Assembly (NCBI RefSeq): GCF_900116365.1
Contig: NZ_FPAG01000011.1
Location: 1-64,000 of the forward strand
From: Zhouia amylolytica
GTDB lineage: Bacteria > Bacteroidota > Bacteroidia > Flavobacteriales > Flavobacteriaceae
Length of the DNA: 64,000 nucleotides
Reading direction: 5' to 3'
Part shown: in pieces, positions 54,033 through 62,247 of the stretch
Position numbering within the stretch: position 1 is the first letter of the stretch
Layout: each line of letters starts with the position of its first letter
The notes under the pieces: model-generated
What the model was told of the DNA's origin: nothing
The model's database searches: none
The model's input: only the letters and a program-made list of their open reading frames with translations
Translations under genes and position numbers: made by a program

Positions 54033-54057
54033 AGGCCCCGAATGGGGCCTTTTTTTT
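54033..54057 (+). terminator. Terminator after SusCD pair 2
   Basis: AGGCCCC (54033-54039) pairs with GGGGCCT (54044-54050) around GAAT, followed by seven more T. Confidence 0.9.
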
Positions 54058-54114
54058 CAATTCCTGTAAAGGATGGTTGGTTCTGATTTCATGTTATTTG
54101 ACTTTTGCTAGTTG

Positions 54115-54162
54115 TTGTTTGTCGAAATATTTTCTTAAAATTTAACTTAATACTAACATTTA
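54115..54162 (+). promoter_or_regulatory. Conserved susC upstream element (copy 3)
   Basis: TTG (54115-54117)-N3-GTCGAAA (54121-54127)-N13-TTTAAC (54141-54146)-N7-TAACATTTA (54154-54162), 60 bp before the third susC. Spacing is identical to copies 1 and 2. Confidence 0.6.
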
Positions 54163-54222
54163 GTATGGTTTTTTTAAGAAAAAGTCATAAATTAATCAAC
54201 AACTAACTTAAATTTCAAATCT

Positions 54223-57200
54223 ATGTGTAAAAAACTACTGCCTTTAATGGTGTTTGTGTTTGCGTTGTGTTCACAAGCGATCTTAGCACAAACGAAGACT
54301 GTTACTGGAACAGTTACAGATGCAGATGACGGTTCACCGTTGCCTGGAGTAAATGTGATCTTAAAAGGTACCAGTAATGGTACATCAACCGATTTTGACG
54401 GGAATTTTAATATTAGTAATATTCCTGATAATGGTGTTTTAGTATTTTCCATAATTGGATATACTTCTAAAGAAGTTGCAGTTCAAGGGATGACAAGTAT
54501 TAATGTTTCCCTGAAAGAAAGTGCTGAACAACTTGGAGAAGTTGTGGTGACTGCCTTGGGTATTCAAAAAGAACAGAAGGCCTTAGGTTATTCATTAACT
54601 GAAGTTGGAGGTGAAGAGTTATCTACAATTAAACAAACAAATGCAATTAATGCCTTACAGGGTAAAGTAGCTGGGGTGAATATTACCCAAAATGCTACAG
54701 GTGCTGCCGGATCAAGTAGAGTAGTGATCAGGGGTGCCAGTTCATTAACAGGGAACAACCAGCCTTTATACGTTGTTGATGGTGTAACCATTAGTAACGA
54801 AAATAACGGAGCCGCAGGGCTTTGGGGTGGTTCTGATGGTGGAGATGGTATCTCTAGTTTGAACCCTGATGATATAGAATCTGTGAGTGTATTAAAAGGG
54901 GGTGCTGCTTCCGCTCTTTACGGATCCAGAGCTGCGAACGGGGTGATTGTGGTAACTACAAAATCTGGTAAGCAACAAGAAGGTTTTGGAGTAGAGATCA
55001 GTAGCCAGGTTACTTTCGATACGGTAGATACTTCTTTACAAGATTTTCAAAGACAATACGGACAAGGTACTCAAGGTAGAAAGCCTGCTAATGAAGCGGA
55101 AGCTTTTGATTTAGGACTAAGCTCTTGGGGTGCTCGTTTAGATGGTACTGATGTAGTTCAGTGGGATGGGGTTGAAAGACCTTATTCTTATGTAGGAAGC
55201 AATGTTGATCACTTCTATAGAACAGGGTCAACTATGATCAATACTGTGGCTATGACCAATGCTAACGAAAATATGAACTATAGATTTTCTGCTTCAAACT
55301 TAGACAGTGATGATATTATTCCAAATGCAGATTTAAACAGAAAGTCTTTTTCTATTAATGCAGGAGCCGTGTTGAATGAGAAATTAACAACACAGGTGAA
55401 TGCCAAATATATTATAGAAAATGTGCATAACAGAGCGCGATTATCTGATGCGCCTGGTAATGCTAACTTCACCGTGGCAAACTTATCGCCGAATGTTGAC
55501 GTAAGATTTATGGATCCGGGAGAAAATCCGGATGGAACCGAAAGAGCCTACTCAAGTAATACATTTTCGCAAAACCCTTATTGGGCTGCTTACAACTTTA
55601 GAAATGAGGATGTTCAGAATCGATTGATTGCTTCCTCTTCTATAAGATATGATATTTTAGACTGGATGTACATAAGCGGTCGTGCCGGGGTAGACCACTA
55701 CACGATTAGAAGAACTTCAGTAGAGCCTTGGGGTACTGCTTATATTCCTTTAGGGGCTATTAATGAAAATGAAATACGCTATACGCAAGTAGATGCGGAT
55801 CTGATCTTAGGTATCGAAAAAGATATAACGGATAAATTTAGTACGACGGCTTTCGTTGGAGCAAACAGTAACCATGTGACTCAGGAGAACCTTGGTCAAA
55901 GAGGTGCACGCTTTATTGTTCCTGGATTGGAAGATGTTGGTAATACAGAAAACCAATCGCGTAGCAGATCCTATGGCGAGCGTAAAATCGGATCATTATA
56001 CGGTTCAGTGGAAGTTTCTTATGCGGATATGGCTTATTTAACCTTTACCGGAAGAAATGACTGGTTCTCAACCTTGTCATACCCTGGTAAAGATACACCG
56101 AATAACGATTTCTATCCATCAGTGAATGCGAGTTTTATCCTTTCAGAAGCATTTGATATGCCTGAGACTATTAACTTCTTAAAGTTAAGAGGTGGTTATT
56201 CTGAAGTGTCAGGTGGTGCGCAAGATCCTTATGGCTTAGCTTTAACATATCAGATTTTTGGTCAGGGTCACCAGGGGCAACCACTTGGAGCAATTAACGG
56301 GAACTCAGTGCCTAACCCAGGTCTATTACCGTATCGAAAAAAAGAATTTGAGGTAGGTCTTGATGTTCGTTTGTTCTCAAACAGACTTAAGTTCGATTTG
56401 GCTTACTACCAAAATAAAACCTTAAATGATATTGTTCCGGCTACAGCATCTGTTTTCTCAGGATATGCAACGGCATTAAGTAATTTAGGGGAAATAGAAA
56501 ATAAAGGGGTGGAGATGCTTGTTACCGGTGTTCCTGTAAGAACGGAAGACTTTAGATGGTCAACCAGTGTAAATGCCACTTTCAATGAAGGTACTATTTT
56601 ATCTACCAATGAAGATGGTACAGATATTAGTTTAGGTGAACCGCGAACAAGAAATGTTGAAATTAAGCACATCGTTGGTCAGCCTTATGGTGTTATCTAT
56701 GGTGTTTCTTATGTAAGAGATGATAGTGGAAATATCGTTTATGATGTTACCGATGATGGAATTCCATTGGCGCAAATAGGAGAGCGTAAAATCTTAGGAG
56801 AAGGGGTGCCACCTTGGGTATTAGGTTGGACAAACACTTTCACCTATAAAGACTTTAGCTTAAACTTCCTTATTGATGCGAAGTTCGGAGGTCAGACTTT
56901 TTCAGGAACCAATGCAGTTACTTATGGAAATGGTTTACACAAAGCTACTTTAGAAGGTCGTGAAAACGGATTAACCGTTTCAGGAATTGATGGAGAAACA
57001 AATCAGCCTTTCGAATTAACTGTAGCTCCTGAAAATCTACAAACCTATTATGGTAGAATTAGTGGAATTGCTGAAGAATTTGTTGACGATGCAGACTACA
57101 TTAAGTTCAGACAACTTAGCTTGAGCTATAGTTTCCCTGGTAGTTTGTTAGATAAGACTTTCATTCAAAATGCAAGTATTTCACTTATTGCACAGAACTT

Positions 57201-57333
57201 ATTTTATATAAACAGATCAATTGATAATATAGATCCGGAGAGCGCTTATAATGTAGGAAACGCTCAGGGATTGGAATACTTTGGACTTCCAGCGACAAGA
57301 AGTTATGGACTTAATTTAAATGTTAAATTTTAA
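54223..57333 (+). CDS. SusC/RagA-type TonB-dependent receptor (pair 3)
   Basis: A 1036-residue outer-membrane receptor. It has a signal peptide (to ILAQ) and a carboxypeptidase regulatory-like domain (VTGTVTDADDGSPLPGVNV to LKESAEQLGEVVVTALG). The plug has TNAINALQGKVAGVNI and IRGASSLTGNNQPLYVVDG, and the barrel ends in SYGLNLNVKF. It is shorter than the other two, chiefly in the barrel. SusD 3 begins almost immediately. The leader region before the ATG closely resembles that of pair 2. Confidence 0.96.
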   Translation: MCKKLLPLMVFVFALCSQAILAQTKTVTGTVTDADDGSPLPGVNVILKGTSNGTSTDFDGNFNISNIPDNGVLVFSIIGYTSKEVAVQGMTSINVSLKESAEQLGEVVVTALGIQKEQKALGYSLTEVGGEELSTIKQTNAINALQGKVAGVNITQNATGAAGSSRVVIRGASSLTGNNQPLYVVDGVTISNENNGAAGLWGGSDGGDGISSLNPDDIESVSVLKGGAASALYGSRAANGVIVVTTKSGKQQEGFGVEISSQVTFDTVDTSLQDFQRQYGQGTQGRKPANEAEAFDLGLSSWGARLDGTDVVQWDGVERPYSYVGSNVDHFYRTGSTMINTVAMTNANENMNYRFSASNLDSDDIIPNADLNRKSFSINAGAVLNEKLTTQVNAKYIIENVHNRARLSDAPGNANFTVANLSPNVDVRFMDPGENPDGTERAYSSNTFSQNPYWAAYNFRNEDVQNRLIASSSIRYDILDWMYISGRAGVDHYTIRRTSVEPWGTAYIPLGAINENEIRYTQVDADLILGIEKDITDKFSTTAFVGANSNHVTQENLGQRGARFIVPGLEDVGNTENQSRSRSYGERKIGSLYGSVEVSYADMAYLTFTGRNDWFSTLSYPGKDTPNNDFYPSVNASFILSEAFDMPETINFLKLRGGYSEVSGGAQDPYGLALTYQIFGQGHQGQPLGAINGNSVPNPGLLPYRKKEFEVGLDVRLFSNRLKFDLAYYQNKTLNDIVPATASVFSGYATALSNLGEIENKGVEMLVTGVPVRTEDFRWSTSVNATFNEGTILSTNEDGTDISLGEPRTRNVEIKHIVGQPYGVIYGVSYVRDDSGNIVYDVTDDGIPLAQIGERKILGEGVPPWVLGWTNTFTYKDFSLNFLIDAKFGGQTFSGTNAVTYGNGLHKATLEGRENGLTVSGIDGETNQPFELTVAPENLQTYYGRISGIAEEFVDDADYIKFRQLSLSYSFPGSLLDKTFIQNASISLIAQNLFYINRSIDNIDPESAYNVGNAQGLEYFGLPATRSYGLNLNVKF

Positions 57334-57334
57334 A

Positions 57335-58834
57335 ATGAAACTAATTATGAAAAAGTCAATATATATACTCCTCATTGCTGTCGTTTTAAGTGCGTGCGAT
57401 CAGGGGTTTGATGAACTCAATGTTGATCCTACAAAGCCGAATCAGGTAAATGTGCAGAATAAGCTTACGTCTACCCAACTTTATACCTCGGGTGAACGTT
57501 ATGAGAACTGGAGAGCTAATTTAATTTATTGCTCGACCATGATGCAGCATTTTGCCACTACAGCCGGCTATTGGTCAGGAGATAAATACACATGGAACCA
57601 GGGATATGCCTCTTCCATGATTGATAGAATATACGGAAATGCAGTTAAAACTGTAGAAGATATGCTTGTGCAGATCGACGAAGAAGGGCTGCCTGAAGAA
57701 ATGAAATCCATCACTAGAATTATGAGAGTTTTCATTTATCACAGGTTAACCGATCTTTACGGAGATGTGCCTTATAGCGAAGCAGGTAAAGCGGTAATAG
57801 ATGGGATATTGACACCTAAATATGACGCCCAAAGTGAAATATATGCTGATATGCTGAAAGAACTTGAAGAGGCTACTGCAGCCCTTGGAGATGGAACTTC
57901 AGGATTTGGTGCAGCAGATATTATGTTTCAGGGTGATCAGGGTAAATGGAGAAGATTTGGTTATTCTATGATGATGCGTTTAGGATTTAGATTGATAAAA
58001 GTAGATCCGGCAGCTTCTCAACAATGGGTGACCAAAGCGATTGCTGGTGGTGTAATGGAATCGAATGCAGATATCGCATATATTCAACATACACCAGGAC
58101 CTGAAGGAATCAATAGAAATGGAAACGGAGAGGTGTTTACAGCTGATGGTAGCATGAGAATGAGTGATACATTCATTGCTGTATTACAGGATGATCCTAG
58201 ACTACCAATTTTAGCGGCGCGTAGAAGTGATAACAGTACGGCTACTGCAGATCTTAAAGGACTTCCAAACGGACTGGATCTTAATATGCTTGAAGAGATG
58301 ACTGGTGAGGAAAATACAGATTTGTATGCTGAGCCTAACCGAAATATCATCACAGGAGAAGATGCTCCTATGTTTTTTCAGACTTATGCTGAAGTTGAGT
58401 TTATGTTAGCTGAAGCAGCAGAGCGATGGGGCTTAGCAGGTGGAGATCCTGCACCTCACTACAATGCTGGAGTGAGAGCAGCTATGAAAATGCTTGAACT
58501 TTATGGAGAAGCGGCAATCATCGATGATGCTGATATCGATACCTATTTAGCTGCATACCCATTCGATCCTGCAAATGCTTTAGAGCAAATTAATACGCAA
58601 TACTGGGCGGCAACGTTCTTAAATGAATATGAGGCCTTTGCGAATTGGAGAAGATCAGGATTACCAAATTTAACACCTGTTAATTATCCGGGTAACGTAA
58701 CCAATGGTACCATCCCTAGAAGACTTACCTACTCAACCAGTGAGCAAAGTATTAATAAAGAGAATTACGATGCTGCGGTTGCAGCTCAAGGTCCAGATCT
58801 TTTAACTACCCGTGTGTGGTGGGATGTGGAGTAA
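57335..58834 (+). CDS. SusD/RagB-type lipoprotein (pair 3)
   Basis: A 499-residue SusD-like lipoprotein with lipobox LSAC and the NVDPTKPNQV segment typical of SusD/RagB-like (SusD-like_2) proteins. It has helical repeats (RIMRVFIYHRLTDLYGDVPY, QGKWRRFGYSMMMRLGFRLI, FFQTYAEVEFMLAEAAERWG) and a C-terminal WAATFLNEYEAFANWRRSGL and IPRRLTYSTSE. Two starts are possible, ATG 57335 or ATG 57347; both give a workable signal peptide. A 12-bp stem hairpin follows before the FG-GAP gene. Confidence 0.93.
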   Translation: MKLIMKKSIYILLIAVVLSACDQGFDELNVDPTKPNQVNVQNKLTSTQLYTSGERYENWRANLIYCSTMMQHFATTAGYWSGDKYTWNQGYASSMIDRIYGNAVKTVEDMLVQIDEEGLPEEMKSITRIMRVFIYHRLTDLYGDVPYSEAGKAVIDGILTPKYDAQSEIYADMLKELEEATAALGDGTSGFGAADIMFQGDQGKWRRFGYSMMMRLGFRLIKVDPAASQQWVTKAIAGGVMESNADIAYIQHTPGPEGINRNGNGEVFTADGSMRMSDTFIAVLQDDPRLPILAARRSDNSTATADLKGLPNGLDLNMLEEMTGEENTDLYAEPNRNIITGEDAPMFFQTYAEVEFMLAEAAERWGLAGGDPAPHYNAGVRAAMKMLELYGEAAIIDDADIDTYLAAYPFDPANALEQINTQYWAATFLNEYEAFANWRRSGLPNLTPVNYPGNVTNGTIPRRLTYSTSEQSINKENYDAAVAAQGPDLLTTRVWWDVE

Positions 58835-58865
58835 TAAGTATAGCTTTTAATGTAATTTTAGCTTG

Positions 58866-58893
58866 AATAAAGGAGAGGAGACTCTCCTTTATT
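58866..58893 (+). terminator. Hairpin between susD 3 and the FG-GAP gene
   Basis: AATAAAGGAGAG (58866-58877) pairs perfectly with CTCTCCTTTATT (58882-58893) around GAGA. There is little T beyond the stem, and the next ATG is only 10-25 bp away. It may be a partial terminator or attenuator that lowers expression of the downstream gene. Confidence 0.65.
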
Positions 58894-58902
58894 TGGCTTA
58901 TA

Positions 58903-61900
58903 ATGAAACCGTTTTTTATGAGAAATATAATTGCTGTTCTTTGGGTTTTTTCTTGTTTAAGTTCCTGGTCTCAGGAAAATAAACTTTTCTCTAAATTGAA
59001 TGCAGATGAAACCGGTATCCATTTTGAAAATACGATTGTAGATGATAGAGAAAAAAATGTTTTACTATATGCAAACTTTTATGGCGGTGCAGGTGTAGGA
59101 GTTGCTGATTTTAATAATGATGGTCTCATGGATGTTTATTTCGCCGGGAACATGGTTGAAGATGAACTCTATATTAATAAAGGCCAGTTTAAATTTGAGA
59201 ATATAACTAAAAAAGCGAATTTAATTAACGATGGTGGTTGGTCTACTGGAGTAACAATTGTCGATATAAATAATGATGGCTATAAGGATATCTATGTGAG
59301 TAGAGAACTTTATGATCATCAACCTGAATTGCGAAGAAACCTTTTGTATGTTAATAACGGTGATGCAACATTTACCGAGTCTGCAGAGAAGTATGGAATT
59401 GCAAATAAGCAACGAACAAGACATGCTACTTTTTTAGATTACAATAAAGATGGGTTTTTAGATCTTTTCTTATTAACCCAACCCCCCAATCCAGGAAGCT
59501 ATTCTGAATATTTTGGCACTACATTACTAAAGCCGGAATATCATTTAGTTTTATATAAAAATACAGGAAAAGGTAGCTTTGTCGATGTGTCCAAAGAGGC
59601 TAATGTAGGATTAACAGGATTTCCAAATGCTGTTTCGGCCTCAGATTTAAATAATGATGGCTGGACAGATTTGTATGTGGCAAACGACTTCTATGCCCCC
59701 GATTTTATATTTATGAATAACAAGGACGGAACCTTTACAAATGTGGCCAATACCGCATTGAATCATATGTCTTTCTACAGTATGGGAGTTGACGCCGGCG
59801 ATATCAATAATGATGGAAACTTAGATGTTTTTGTGGTTGATATGGTTGCAGAAGATAACTTTCGCCTGAAAGCGAATATGAGTGGGATGAATCCTCAGTC
59901 ATTCTGGAACGTGGTTAACAATGGAGGGCACTATCAGTATATGTTTAATAATTTCCATCTTAATAATGGGAATGGAACCTATAGTGATGTGGCTCAGCTT
60001 ACCAATATGGCCACCACAGATTGGAGTTGGGCAAACCTGATCGCCGATTTTGATAATGATGGTTTAAAAGATGTGTATATAACCAACGGATTGCTTCGAG
60101 ATATCAGGAATACGGATGCCGATAAGAAAGTAGGTGCATATGTAATGGAAACAGCCAATAAATGGGTGGCAGATAATCCTAATGGAGGAGAAGTCAGTAT
60201 ATGGGATATATTGGATCTCGAAAAGACACTTTCTATTATTCCTTCGCAACCCATCCCTAATTATGCTTTTAAAAATGATGGAGATCTGAATTTTGAAGAT
60301 GTTAGCAGCCTCTGGGGGCTTGACCAAAACTCATTCTCTAATGGTGCTGCTTATGCCGATTTTGATAATGATGGAGATCTGGATCTGATAGTAAATAATG
60401 TAAATTCAAAAGCATTTGTTTACAGAAACAATAGTCGATCAAATAATTACATTCGACTACAATTAAATTCAAAAAATAATATCCCAACACTTGGAACCCG
60501 CATAGAAATAACAACCGGATCACAAAAGCAGTATTTTGAAACCACAAATGTTCGGGGAATCTACTCTACAAGTGAAGAAACTGTTCATTTCGGAGTGGGA
60601 GAGGTAACCCAAATTGATGAGATTAAAGTCATTTGGCCAAATGATAAAGTGAGTGTTCTTGAAGATGTGAAAGTGAATCAGCAACTTGATTTGCTATTAG
60701 AGGATGCGAAAAAGAAAAGAGAGCAATCAAAAAATAGAGATCAGGAATTGCTATTTGAAGATATAACCCCCGAAATAAGCCTCAATCATTTTCATAGAGA
60801 AAATGAATTTAGCGATTATGATTATCAGGTGTTGTTACCTCATAAAATGTCTCAGTTTGGCCCTTCTTTGGCGGTAGGTGATGTAAACAATGATGACAAA
60901 GTAGATTTATTTATTGGCGGTGCTGCAGGGCTCCCGGCGTCACTTTATATTCAAAATGGTGACCGGTTTGTAAAGTCAGATGTAGATTTATGGAATAAGG
61001 AGGCCATGTATGAAGATGTTGATGCAGCGTTTATAGATGTAAATAACGATGGGTTCCTCGACCTGTATGTGGTCAGTGGTGGGAATGAGTTTGAAGATAA
61101 AAGTGAGTCCTATGCCGACAGGTTTTATATAAATGATGGATCTGGAAAGTTTAATAAGATGAAGATCCAAAACCTAGATAATATCAGTGGGAGTATTGTC
61201 AAAGCTCAGGATGTAGACAATGATGGCGATCTGGATCTCTTTGTTGGAGGAAGATTAAAAGCCAGGAAATACCCTGAACCAACATCTTCCATGCTTTTGA
61301 TAAATGATAATGGCAAGTTGGTGAATAAAACCAGGAAACTTGCATCAGAAATGGAAAACATTGGAATGATTACCGATGCCATTTGGGATGATTTTAATAA
61401 AGATGGATGGGTAGACCTTATTGTTGTAGGAGAATGGATGCCCGTTACATTTTTTCAAAATGTAGAAGGAACCTTGGTTAAAAAAGAAGTGCCAGGCCTT
61501 TCAGAAACTACGGGTTGGTGGTTCAGTATAGAAAAAGGAGATTTTGATAATGACGGAGATAGTGATTTTATTGTAGGGAATATTGGTCTTAATTACAAGT
61601 ATAAAACCTCGCCTGAAAATCCATTCGATGTGTATTATCATGACTTTGATAATAACGGTTCAAATGATATTGTTTTAGGGTACTATCAGGAAAATAAACA
61701 TTATCCTTTAAGGGGATTTTCGTGTTCCTCCCAGCAAGTGCCTAGTCTGAAAAAGACCTTTAAAAAATATGATGTTTTTGCATCTTTAGAGCTTGAGGAA
61801 GTTTATGGTGAGGACAATCTGGAAAAGGCGTTACATTACAAAGCAGATACTTTTGCTTCCGTTTATATAGAGAATTTAGGCAACGGTGAATATGCTTTTA

Positions 61901-62247
61901 AAGCATTGCCTAATATGTCGCAGCTTTCAAGCATTAATGATATGTTGATTGACGACTTTAATGACGACGGTAATCTGGATGTATTGTTCACCGGAAATTT
62001 ATTTGTTTCTGAAATAGAGACTACGAGAAATGATGCAGGAACAGGAGGCTTATTGTTAGGTGATGGAAAGGGAGGTTTTGAATTTGTATCAAATACCAAT
62101 AGTGGGTTTTTCACCCGTGGTGATGCAAAAAAGATGAAATTCATCGAAGATAAGGGCTGGGTGTTAATTGCCAATAATAATGATATACTACAAGTGTTTA
62201 AGTTTAATTCGAAATCTGATTTAAAGCAACATCAACGTTCGAAGTAG
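58903..62247 (+). CDS. FG-GAP/VCBS repeat protein with ASPIC/UnbV domain
   Basis: A 1114-residue exported protein with a signal peptide (to about WSQ). Many FG-GAP-type repeats carry calcium-loop motifs (VADFNNDGLMDVYFAG, VDINNDGYKDIYVS, ADFDNDGDLDLIVNN, VDNDGDLDLFVGGR), building one or two seven-bladed propellers. Between them lies an ASPIC/UnbV-type region (IRLQLNSKNNIPTLGTRIEI, HFGVGEVTQIDEIKVIWPND). Such proteins commonly follow SusCD genes in Bacteroidota and are candidate surface glycan-binding partners. An internal ATG at 58918 is an alternative start. Its last 44 bp overlap the converging DUF255 gene. Confidence 0.88.
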   Translation: MKPFFMRNIIAVLWVFSCLSSWSQENKLFSKLNADETGIHFENTIVDDREKNVLLYANFYGGAGVGVADFNNDGLMDVYFAGNMVEDELYINKGQFKFENITKKANLINDGGWSTGVTIVDINNDGYKDIYVSRELYDHQPELRRNLLYVNNGDATFTESAEKYGIANKQRTRHATFLDYNKDGFLDLFLLTQPPNPGSYSEYFGTTLLKPEYHLVLYKNTGKGSFVDVSKEANVGLTGFPNAVSASDLNNDGWTDLYVANDFYAPDFIFMNNKDGTFTNVANTALNHMSFYSMGVDAGDINNDGNLDVFVVDMVAEDNFRLKANMSGMNPQSFWNVVNNGGHYQYMFNNFHLNNGNGTYSDVAQLTNMATTDWSWANLIADFDNDGLKDVYITNGLLRDIRNTDADKKVGAYVMETANKWVADNPNGGEVSIWDILDLEKTLSIIPSQPIPNYAFKNDGDLNFEDVSSLWGLDQNSFSNGAAYADFDNDGDLDLIVNNVNSKAFVYRNNSRSNNYIRLQLNSKNNIPTLGTRIEITTGSQKQYFETTNVRGIYSTSEETVHFGVGEVTQIDEIKVIWPNDKVSVLEDVKVNQQLDLLLEDAKKKREQSKNRDQELLFEDITPEISLNHFHRENEFSDYDYQVLLPHKMSQFGPSLAVGDVNNDDKVDLFIGGAAGLPASLYIQNGDRFVKSDVDLWNKEAMYEDVDAAFIDVNNDGFLDLYVVSGGNEFEDKSESYADRFYINDGSGKFNKMKIQNLDNISGSIVKAQDVDNDGDLDLFVGGRLKARKYPEPTSSMLLINDNGKLVNKTRKLASEMENIGMITDAIWDDFNKDGWVDLIVVGEWMPVTFFQNVEGTLVKKEVPGLSETTGWWFSIEKGDFDNDGDSDFIVGNIGLNYKYKTSPENPFDVYYHDFDNNGSNDIVLGYYQENKHYPLRGFSCSSQQVPSLKKTFKKYDVFASLELEEVYGEDNLEKALHYKADTFASVYIENLGNGEYAFKALPNMSQLSSINDMLIDDFNDDGNLDVLFTGNLFVSEIETTRNDAGTGGLLLGDGKGGFEFVSNTNSGFFTRGDAKKMKFIEDKGWVLIANNNDILQVFKFNSKSDLKQHQRSK

